From contig JAYKAV010002430.1 of the NCBI GenBank assembly GCA_035582835.1, positions 144,556 through 208,555 of the forward strand: a stretch of 64,000 nucleotides of DNA. Reading direction: 5' to 3'. Below the pieces are notes generated by a model. It worked only from the letters and a program-made list of their open reading frames with translations. It was not told the DNA's origin and searched no databases. This DNA is from Phoebastria nigripes (lineage: Eukaryota; Chordata; Aves; Procellariiformes; Diomedeidae). A program made the position numbers and the translations under genes. Position 1 is the first letter of the stretch. Every line of letters begins with the position of its first letter. Positions 37,179 through 49,100 of this stretch are shown here, piece after piece.

Positions 37179-40100
37179 CTGTAGAAAGAGAGGAAAAAAA
37201 GTTCAAAAAGCTCTTTTTTGAGAAATGTATTCCGAAACTCATGATAAGACGACTTAAAAGCTAACGTTAACAGTGATGTCACATGCTGTAAGATGCCTAG
37301 TACCTCAAGAGACACTAATACAACCAGAGGTTCTGTTCCAAGGTGCTTTGCAGACAAACACCTAGGGCCCAATGACACAGAAATCCTGCAACGGCATCTG
37401 AAGTTGGGGTTTTCTGGAAGACTTGCAGACATCTCATTCCAGCAGCTTCACAACACTGATAAGAGCATGCCTGCCTCCCTCACTGTTGAATCACAGAATT
37501 TCTTTGGGCCTTGCCCAGGAACCAAGCATAAAACAAGGTGTTTCAAAATTAGTTTGTAGCTGCTGTACTTTGGATTGATAACAGAAGGGAGTTTCTGTAG
37601 AAGTCGGTATCAACAATATTGCCTGAATGATCCACGTAATGATCTAGGCTTTTGAAAGCTTTCCCAGAGCAGGTACAGCTGGCCAGCGACGTAGTACTTC
37701 CCACTTCCACTGTCCAGGAACAGCTCGAAGGGAGTGAAGTACCTGCTAGAGCTGCGACGAGATGTTCTAAGCACAGGGATCTTTGCGGAGTGCCTCAACT
37801 CCTGCCTTTGACAATTCATCTAGGTAGGTTATAGTGCCTGCACTATATTTACCATATTACTACAAAAGTAGAAAATAGTATTAGAGGGAGACTAGTTCTC
37901 CCACCTAACGTTTACCAGTCTCCTCAGAGACATTATGCAGGAATTAAAGCCTCAAAATAACATAAATGGTTCCCAAATCAGCTGGAAATCACATAATAGG
38001 ATTTAATCTGAAGAGCACACAGGACCTAGCTACAAAACAATCTTCTGATACTGACCATAGTGTATTTGATTCAGCATTTGTGGAGGATTTTATGCTCTAT
38101 TCTTTCAGCACATGACTATTCAGCTTCAGAAAAGGGGGGAAATGCAATTAAAAAAAAAAAAAAGGCACTGAAAAGCAGCAGCCAGAGTGGCACATGAAAC
38201 AGACTGTCAAAGTGCTGAATGTTTATTCTCAATGCTCTGCTGCTGTCCATCAAGAAAAGCAAGTGAAAAGGTTGAAGAGCAAAGCAGATTATAAAATAAA
38301 CAAAAAAAATTTTACTTAAAATAATATTCATGTAAGTGATAAATTGACTGTGAAACAAGTCAGCTTTGAGGAGCAACTTGCTAAGGACATATCACAAAAC
38401 AGCAAGTCTGCCAGAGCATTGGTACGATCAAGTGCATGTAAAAGCAGCGTTCAAATCTAAAACCACTGCAAGGATTTCACAGTGACAAGTGCCTAGGAAA
38501 TAAAATGGTGTAGATGAAGTGCAGTTTCAGTAAGTGTATGCTAATCCACAGAGGAAAACCAAAAAGGGCCCTAGATTAGCTATGGCCTCTCAGGAAAGTG
38601 ATACTGAAATCATGATGGACAATTATTTTTATTGTTTTTGAAATCAGCTCAGAGCTCAACAGCTATCAAGGCAAGCACAGCGTTAGCAGTTATTAGGAAA
38701 GGAACAGAGAACCAAAACCTGTAAGCAAGCAACCACATAAATGCACAGAGAGCACCCACATATCAAATCCTGCATGCACTTCTTATCTTTTAACAAAAAT
38801 TAAAATGGTAGAATAGGCAAAGGCCAGAGAAGGGCAAGAAAGATGAGCCAGCTACAAGCCAGTTTCCTACTGAAGAAAGTAAATTGAGTATGACACTAGC
38901 TTACAGAAGTGTGATCAGGGTGGGGAGAACGGGCAAGATACCAAATTACTATAAAACCATGAAAGACAAAGTAAATGAGGAAACTACTAGAGCCAGAAAT
39001 TAAGAAGGCAACAAGTTAAGGCCAGAAGTATGAGCAAGCCTAAGCGTTCAGTAGATGAATGAAAGAAAAATCCTCAAGCAAGACTAGTGCCAATAAAGTC
39101 ACTGTTCAACAGGTTGATGAACTGGGCAGCTTTTTGTCACATTGATACATGCCTCCTTTTGCATTAGGCAGAGGCTCCATCATAATCAGCACAATGTGAA
39201 CACAAGCAATTATGCTGGATTAAACCAGCCATCCATCTAGTTCATTAGCACATATGACAGCAGTTCTGCCAATTATTTCAGGGGAAGGATTACCATTATT
39301 AGATCTGCCCAGAAAAGATGCTTGCATATCCATGCTGAAGAGGTGGCCTGTGCTCTGAAACCCATGGATTTATGCCTTTTCTAGCTCTTCCTAGGTATCA
39401 AATATAACACTTACACCCTAGTATAGTCTCGCTACTGCTTGATAGTTCGTAGGTTCCTGGACATGAAGGAATCTTTAAGAAAACTGAGTAGCATCAGAGC
39501 GCTGTACATTAAAGTTTGACATATGACTTTGTAAAGCATCTTATTAATGCTATGCCTTTTGACTAAGTTAGAATGAATTAATATTCGTGTCAGCTCCTTT
39601 CTAATGGCTTAGTTTAAACCAGCCAGGCAGAATTGTTTCAGCTTGAATCACTTCCAATCAACACTATCAATAAGCATTTAGTATACTCTCAGTTGCCCTA
39701 TGGTCTCCTCCTCTTAGGTCACTGAGGCATCTATTACAAGTTGCCTAAGTAGTTTTCACACGAAATTTGAGCATGTCATTACTGACATGAGTACACTTTA
39801 AAAATATACCTCTGGAAAAAAGATATCACCACCAGGCTAGTTTTAGTGTAGGTTTCTTCAATTTCTGGTAAGCCTAGCTGCACTGCAGCTCTTAGTGCTT
39901 TGGCTTGAGGAGAATTTCCTCCTTTCTTACGCAATTCAGGACTGGACACATGAAAAAAGATAAAAAGAAAAGGGAATTCTTCCCCAAACACTTGCTGTTG
40001 TACACATGGCAAATTCCCACAATGAAGTCACACATTATTGCTTTCTTTATTCCTTTTGTGTTATGTCTTCACAGCATAGCTTAGCAGTATACTTCAAAAA

Positions 40101-43100
40101 CAAGGAAAATCCTAGACTATATTTAAGGTGAATGAAATAATTTATAGTCCATTCCCAAAATTCTGAATATGTCCTATTAACATAGAGCAAAGACCCACAG
40201 TTGAGTGACTTGAGATGCTCTAGAAGGCATAGACTAATCCTATCCCATTTTATTTTGGATCTTCATCACAGGTCAGATAACATCACTGAAACTCTTTACT
40301 GTTACTTTCCACTCCAAATGCAGCTATGTCCAACTCAAAATTTGCATTCCAGATGTGAGCCTAGGCTTGAAACACAGGGGCTTTATTTTTCCTACAAAGC
40401 TTTCCTTTATGCAGGTCAAATTCTTTCATGACATCCTTGAATTAAAAAAAAAAAAGTCACAGAATCAGATTGGAAGGATCCTCTGGTTTCCAGTCCAGCC
40501 TCATGGCTCAGCATGAGCATGGACTACCAGCAGCACTGCATCAGCCACAGCTTTGTCTAGCAGAGTCTTCCAAGCCTCCAAGAACAGACATTCACAAGGT
40601 GTCCAGGCACCATTTCCCAGGTTTTCAGCCTTCCAGTGAAAATCTTTCTCTTGTGTCCAATCTGAACCTCCCACGTTATGGTTTGCAACCACTGTCCCTT
40701 GTTACACTGTCTGGCACCACCAAGAACAATTTGCTTTCAGGTTGTTGGAAGTACTCAACTACTTTCCACCTACATTTCAGGCAGATTGCCCTTAGCCGCC
40801 TCCTCTCCCAGCTCCATAAGCTCTCGAACACTGGCAACCTTGGCAGCTTTTTGACCTCTTCCAGTTTTTCTACGTCCCTTCTGACCTGGAGGCTCAAAAC
40901 TGTAGAAAGTCCTCAGCTCTCAGAGCCGTGGGTCGTGTCAGAGTATTAGAGGCAATACTACTTTGCAATCCAAGTTTAGCTGCACAACTTTTCTCCTCTT
41001 GTCTGGTCAGAGACAGTTTCACTCTTTCACCAGCACTCCACAGCAACTGTTGATTGAACTGCAGGCTTGCAGCTATCTTTATCTCAAAGGAAAGGCTAAT
41101 TACTTAAGACAGCAGGTTCTTTCAGATGTTAAGCCTCATTTAACAGGCTTTAAGCAACGCTTTAAGTGTTCAGCATGCATTACAAAAACATCCAGTGATT
41201 TTAATTGCAAAATTTCCTTTCCCTTTTAAGACTAGGAAACACCGCATAACAATCAGTTATTCACAATTAATTCTGCAACAATCACTTCAAAATTCACACT
41301 CCGGGGGAGAGCCACAGATCTGCCACATTGCTCTGAGAACGCGCAAGCCACAGCCATGCTTCTCAGCCGAGCTCAAGTGACAGAAGAGCGAGAAGAGAGC
41401 ACTCCTTACTCAACCAGGACAGCGAGGACTGCATGGAAGAGAGGTAAGGTTAAACGTTGTGGAGGGCTAGCCTGAAGACTTCGTTGGTGCATACCCAGGC
41501 ACCTTGAAAACTTTTCAATAAAAAGGTTTGGTGGAAGCCTAGAACCTGGTCATCATCTGCCTGAGCATGACAGGAGAAATATGTTACTAGGTGAAGCACA
41601 CTGAAAATACTGGGTGACATTCTGGACGAACATTGGCAAAGTAGCGTCACACCAAATGAAACTCACTCCTAAGGCTTGAACTGATGCTTAGTCTTCCTAG
41701 CTGAAGCAAGCAAGCATGCACCCAGACAATGAATAGCAATAAAAAGTGATAATGGAATTAGAATAAGTGGAGGTATATTTATTATACCACTACAAAAGGA
41801 TAAAAAAACATTACTACCTATCCCAACATCCATTAAAGAGGATCTTTCATATTTTTACTTGAAAATATGCTTTTCAATTAAAGCTATTACTGTACTGCTT
41901 CTGCCAGCGAGTTAGATCCTCGCTAGTGACATTCACCCTATTTAGATGCTCTATTACTCTCCAAGGTCTTCTCCAAGAAGCTGTTGTGTTCAGTCCCCTC
42001 AGTGCAGATGATTATTCTGCTGCAAAAGATGTTGCTTTTTTTTATTTATGGTTCATATTGGTATTAGCATGCTGGGCTGTAGACTGGAGCAGCACAGAGG
42101 CACATACACATCCTGACCTTGTCACAGGGCAGTAACGATTTCAACTGACCCCAGTTAAATCCCCCTCCAGCAGGGGAGGCCAAAGGCTTAAAACAACCCA
42201 AACCTGCAGGTTTACTTCAGGCATAACACTCTGGTAAAGGAAATACAGAGTTTGACAGTAATAGTCCTTGACCCCATTATTTCTTCAGAACTCTTCTCGT
42301 ACAGTTAAGAAGAGAGCTGAGGCTTCGTGACAATTTGGTAGCAGTTCACCCCACAGTATATGCAGGGAGAATAGAAGGTTTTTCTGCTTTGGTTTGGTTT
42401 TTTCCCGTAAAATCAAACGAGATCAAAATATAATGGTTTAAGGAAGAAATACAAGATGTGCCCAGCTCACTTAAGAATGAGTTTCCACTGAACTGTCGGG
42501 ACTAGCAATTCAAGCAACTAAGGCCTCAGAAAATCCATTTAAATATCATGCCAAGAATGACTTCTTAGAAAGGGCATGTTACAGGTATTTTAGCATTATT
42601 ATGTTCTTGGATTACTCTATCAAAAGCATTATGCATGCTCCTTCATTACATAAAACAATGCAAGTTTTGAAAAACCGCAGAAGATTCAAAAGCATATGCA
42701 TTAATTGTACTGGGCTTTGAAGAATTTGGCTCACAGTCCCCTGAAAAGGATAACTGAATAGTAAGCAGGAAGCATGGCTTTTCCCTTCAAACCCTGCTAC
42801 TGATGGTCTTGAAAGTCCCCTTCCTTGTGCAAATTTCTCTACAGTTTTCCTCGAGACCAACAGATGCGAGCTGTGCAGAACAGCCACACCATTAAGGCAA
42901 CCTTTAAATAAAACTAAGTATGCTGCTCCACGTTTGCGTGTTAAAGTGTACCCCGTTCAACTGGAGCTATAGATGAGCCACTTGTTAAAATGCACTAACT
43001 GAACCCAGTTGTTCTCAGTTACTGTATTGTATCGAGAACAGCATTGAGATGCATTAAAATGGCTGTCAACACCTATGTATTAGCACAAGAAAAAGTATTC

Positions 43101-46100
43101 TCTACATATGACAACCAGGTTCGTGTACTGGCAGAAATGGTTACTATATATGTCATGCTACAGACTATTACTGATTATTTCATTTGTCCACCTGTGTAAG
43201 TATCATACAAGGCAGAAGCAAGAAGTCAAAGTTCTAAGTTGACTTTGACTTTCTGGACACTTCCTCAGTGAGGAGCAGCATTTCCCAGGCATTAAAATGT
43301 GCTTTTTAAAGCTAAGATTGGAGACACATACACGTGAAGAGTGGAAAAGTGTTGCCTCTCCTACTAAAAATTCACAAACAAGTTGGATTTGATCATGACA
43401 ATAGGCATACTTCAATCCAATATGTTCTTTCCAAGTACCTACATGCATTAGCACGTGATCCCTGAATTATTCTGAATAATTTCAGCAAGCTGAAATAATT
43501 CACAGGCTAAAAACAGCACAGTAAGAAATACTACTCCAAGCCATGGTATTTACGGAAAGCTCCCAGACTGCATCTACAACCCCAACGACCATACTAAAGG
43601 ATGAGAAAACCCAAAAGCTTTACAGAATCTTTAAGAACTTGGTATCTTGCCACAGGATTCAACACAATCACTGTTGCAAGCTTTGATCTGCCTAATGATT
43701 ATGCAATAACCTTAAAAACATGACTGTGCAAAACCAGGTGCAGATGTGAGCGGCCCAAGACGTTGAATCAAAAAGTCTTGGTCACATCATCGAGTTTTGT
43801 GCACACCCAAGAGTAAGACAGATGAGATCAGCATGTCTGACTTCATACCTGTCCTGCAATTCAGTGCTTTCCGTGGCCANGTGTGGCTGTCTCTCCTCAA
43901 CAGAGTGTGTGCAGGTGGGATTGAGCAACAAGAAAGCTGGAATCCAACTTGCAGCTAGGAAGCAGGAGCAACTTTAATGAGAGCCAAAGCTATCTATGTT
44001 AGGCTTAGAAGTGGATGCAATACACTGGGAACTGCTCTTCTCAACTGCCCAGCCCAAAACAATTAAGGAGAATAGCTAAGCAAGCAGATTCAAACTTTCA
44101 GTCCTATGTTTGCTTAGTTAACAGTACAGTCAGTGGAAGTTTGAATGTTTTGATACCAGAGGTGCCATTCAGAGTTAACAGGAAAAGGAAACCTAAACAG
44201 CTATTTTAAAAGAAACTGGGTTCAAGTAACTCTAAAGACTGGATAGCTTTAGAGTCCTGACTTGACAGCACGGCTGGACCAAACCCTGACAAAACTAGCT
44301 CTGAATTTTAACTATTGCTATGTAATGTCACACTTTTTAAATAAACACTGCGCACTGTAAGCAAGTTCTGCCTACAGCTGAGTTTACATACAGGATATTT
44401 TTTGCAGATTCCAGGACAACTTCTTTCATTGGTAAGTAGCTTACAAGTCTGTGGCCCTGGTATATTTAGATCCAATATTTCCTCAAAAGAACAGGAGACT
44501 GGGTAAGTTCACGCAGCAATGTAATCGTACTACAGCCTGAAAAATAATCTGATTTCTTCACAAGCATTTGATCTCAGAGGCAACACTCGTTGCTGAACCA
44601 GTTTTGAGTACAGAGGTACTGGACTGCATTAACACAAGAGCTGTATTCTTGTGTCCTGTGACAGCAAAGAAAAAGCACGGTCTTACTGAAGGGTTGTCAG
44701 CTAACAAAAAACGTCTGCTAAATCACAGCTCAATGCATACATTACATCAAAGAGCGCATTAAACTAGATGTGCTTATGTTGTCCAAGAACACTGTAATGA
44801 TGCTTTTAAATGCAGAGGACACTGAAACCTTATTGCATCAGGGTAAGGGAAATATTGATGCTTCCAGAGCCCATATGATATTTGTACGCAGAGTAAAAAC
44901 CATGGTACTTTGCTTGGCAGGAACACACGACTCAAATTACAGGTGGTTTACCTAGTGCTAGTTATCTGAAGGGATGAGCAGTTTCTTGACAGTCTTGAAC
45001 AGTAGAAGAATGACATTCCAATGCAAGCTTACCAGTGTTCCTTCTCCACCCAAGAGAGCATTTTAATGTTTTCAGAAATCAGATGATTTAGCGTCCTGCA
45101 AAAATCTAAGACATAAGCATTTGTTAACCTGTAATGGAAAGAGTTTACCTTAAGCTGTCCCACTACCATACTGAGTATACAGCTGTCAGGTGTAGGTTGG
45201 TGGTCTTGTGCTGTGATGCTGTGTTGTATTTTTTGGAAAGGGAGGCTCTGCAATGAAAAGAAAGCAAAATAAGGAAGTGTACAGTCATTGCATTATTTAA
45301 CTTACAAAACAAAGATCGAGCAAATCCAACATTATGAAGTGTTAGGCTATTTTGGTAGCACTGGATGGAGAGTTGTTGCAACTCGACACTACTCAGGCTG
45401 GGTTGATCATAACAGTTGTGTTTTTCAAGCACTGAGACATGAAATAATATGTCACCACATACCTTAAGCAGTACCTTTTCCTAGTCTAATTACACTGCCC
45501 AAAGAGCTTCAGTTCATCTACAAGCTGAAGGTTCATATGATAAAGGCACAAAGCTTCTCTGCTCTGAACAGTGTTAAAAGATTGTTTACCAGACAACTCC
45601 AAATTTGCTTCTTTGTTGAAATGGCTATGAATACAAAGGAAAGGTGGTTGACAAGAACCAGTGTTCAGGACTTGAAATCCACATATCCACCTTTCCCCTT
45701 TTTTCTTTCCTTCATAACAGCACCTGAGGGGAACCACACAGCAACAGGCACCATCTTTGCCATGTACCAGGCAGGAGCCAGGGGAAAGGAAGAGGAGGTA
45801 GAGATCAAAAGCACACATACTGAAAAGAAAAAAGCTTTCCAAGCTCATGTAGCAGATGCAAGTATGTCTGGAGTTAAGTGTGCAAGGAACACACCTTGAG
45901 AAACACCAGACATTGGGGAGTAATTCCTCTCTTTCAACTTAGACCACATTCACATTCCAACCACGGATGACTCCAAGCAGTGAACATCAAATATCTGGGG
46001 GATCTCAGAGTCCCGTCACACAAACACAATTTTGGCATTGTTCTATCAAAAGCTGCATTAATGCTAGACGCTTTAGAAGTAAGTGGCAGTTCAGCACNGA

Positions 46101-49100
46101 TGGCACTCTGAGTGACCACATGGCTGACACCCAGAGTCCATGCACTGCATAGGACAGCAGCATGCAGTCATTTAAACCTCAGGTTGTACTTTGATGCCTT
46201 TGCTTCATTTCCCTGATTTGTTAACAGGTTGAGGTAGACCCAAGCACATACTTTGACAAGTTCTGCGTTTCACTCTAGTGGAAGGAGCCTGAAAGACTTC
46301 CAAGAAGGCCTAGGCACAAGAACAGGAGACCCGAGTCCTACTGCCAAGGTGCCAAGGATGTGAAGTACAGACTTGGCCCTGACAAGCATGAGGCTTCAGG
46401 AAGAATACCAGGAAGCTAAATCCTTGGATAATAGACAACACAGAAACTGGGGAAGGAAAGGAAGTATACAGAGCAGCCCTCTAATCACAGAGGGACACTA
46501 TTCAAGAACACTCTCTAATAAAGCCTGCAGTAAGCCTGCAGTGTTTCCTCTTGGCTGGGAGAACAATCCCAACCTACCATGAACTGCAAAGTGAGCCACT
46601 GGTTTGTAATACGGAATAGACATTTAGTAACAAAACAAACAAAAAAAAAATCCAGAGCAGTCTTTTCTGAACTACCAGCAGAATATTTTCCAGGGTCACT
46701 ATCCCAAACTTGAATGTGCCTGCACAAGCATAGGCTGGGACATTGCACACCCTTCCTTTGACAAAAAGAGCACTATGAAGCCTGGTCCCACCTCAGCACA
46801 ACAGCTTCTTGTTGAACGAGTCCTGCAAGAAAAGTCTCTTAAAAAGGCAGAGAGATGAAGGGGAATGAATGTGGTTGTATCCAGAACCCAGCTTCCAGTG
46901 TGACAAGATGCCAAAGAGAGGTGAGACTGGGGAGAGAAGACAGGGAGGAAGGAAAGGCTTCAGAGTCAAGAGCCCTGCAAAACGGTGACAAGGAACCAAA
47001 GACAAGGCTGGGTAAGACAGTGCCTGTTTCAAGTATCCGATTGTCCCCTTCAGAGAAAAGGACCCCAATGGTTGGCCAGCCGAGTGAGCTACTCCTCATG
47101 TGATGCAGTGGGGAAAATCCCACTGGAAAGAGTAGGGTCAGCTGATAGGAAAGATCACTGATTTTTAGGATGGAGAGAAGCTACCTCAAAAGGATGGTTG
47201 CTTATGGACATCCATCTGTACTGGAGAGAAGCATTTCTTGATATGAAGAGTACAATAAAAGTGACTAACAAGTGAGAAGCCACAAAACATCCAAGGTTTT
47301 TAGTGTCCTCTGACACTAAAGCTTGTCTGGACTTTCACTACCAAAACCATGGAATCCTTGAAGTCAGGTAAGAGAAATTCTTCAAGAATAAAGTCGAGTA
47401 GCTTAAACTCACTCCTGCCAACAACTGGCAATAAAGCTACCTGTCCCAGCTTCCTCCTTGGTCCAGGAGGTTCGTAGAACTACAGGACTATCTCAAATGC
47501 TCAATGTAAATCAGGCTGCCCCCCGATTAGTACAGGCACTCTATTTGAAACAACTCTTAAGTCCAGCACCAATTAAGACAGAAGGAACAAGTGCCAACTC
47601 CCACTCTGTAACAAGGTACAGGTGCACCAGTGCTGGCAAAACAATGTCTTTACAACCTTGCCCTACTGTATTAGCATCATCTGACAGAGTAGGTTGAAAA
47701 GGTGCCATAGTGTTGCTGTTACACAGCAGGGAACTTGCTGCAAAAGAAAATCCTGCCCCTTGGCACTTATGCTGATTAATCAGCCAGGCACTGAAGAACA
47801 CAAGACTGCAGAAGTGCAAAAGAATCCCAGTGTCAAACTTTCAGTAATCTGCTCAACTGACTAAGAAGCTCCAGAAGCAGAGAGTAGGTGAGCACATTAA
47901 GTTGAAACAGCAAACAGAGCCCAAGTAGCTCAGTGCTGACAGAGGTATGCTGAAAGACACTAGAGTCACAGTAAGCTGATACAGCCCCATAATGAGCCAT
48001 GGCAGTGCAAGGGCATGGAATAATTCTACTGCATTTCTTCCTTACTTTAAGCAGATGGATACAAGTCAGAAAAACTTTCCCTGAGGCAAAGTAGCATGCC
48101 TTCACTCACCAAGCAAGACTGTGCAGCAGGCACATGCATCCAGAAAGTCCAACTGGCACCACAGACAGGGAGGGTAAAGATGAGTAACGCTCTGGTGGGA
48201 AAGGGGCCGATCTGCACTGGGCCAGATCCAAGGCAGCAGTCTGAGACACTGTGGCCCAGCAAATGCTTAGCTGGTTGGGTATCTAAGTGGCTGCTAGCCC
48301 AGAAGTCTAAAGAACACCGAGTACACAAACAAGCAACTCTGGAGCTTGAGTATCTCCTCATCTAGAAGCGAGAAGTTGCAAGCTGTGCTATTTCTGAGGT
48401 GTGTGGCCTTCTCAAAGGCAATGCAGTCACCTAAAACACAGATCCAAGGGCAAATCTCAGCCTTCACAGTTAAAGGTGTCTTGGATGAAAGCAGAGATTC
48501 CAAAACACAGGAGCTGTACAACAAGACAAGCGTCAAAGTTACAAAGATTCTTCTTCTCAATGTGTAATAAAAATGGTATATCTGCCTGATATANCATGCT
48601 CTGAGCAGGATGTCTGAGGACCTAAAGCATGCCCTCCATATATCTTCCAAGAGAAGCAAACTTTCTAGTTTCATGACAGCTTATAAGTACACCCAGTTTT
48701 ATAACAGAAGCATGGATTTACCCAAAAGGTAAAACTTCTCCAAGTTTAAACTAAATGAACATGGAGAGAGAGTTTCCATCTCTATACAATAAGAAATGCT
48801 TTCCTCTCACTTGATGAAGAGGAAACACTGGTTTCAAACTCCTGAACCATAACTGCTCATATCTGAACAGCTGACAAATGCTGCATTGACGATAAGTCAG
48901 GTTCTCCACCATAGAATTTATTTGCAGTTTATGTATCAGAAAACAAATTGTTCCTTGCAATAATGTATTTAGCCTCTATCATAGGCAGATCCAAATAACA
49001 GGTTTGCTATTGCTACTTCCTTGGCATGCTTTAAAAGAACAAAAAAAAAACACCTTTCATTCCTCTAGATCATGGGGTCAGCTTATAAACTATGTATTTT

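Larger units (their letters stand above)
37179..41449 (-). other. NUTF2: NUTF2 sequence between the two last exons
   Basis: This is intron for the canonical transcript and 3' UTR plus downstream DNA for the alternative one. It holds an old CR1 fragment (about 40457-40925) and short A runs near 38149 and 40442. No third copy of the last exon was found. Confidence 0.75.
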
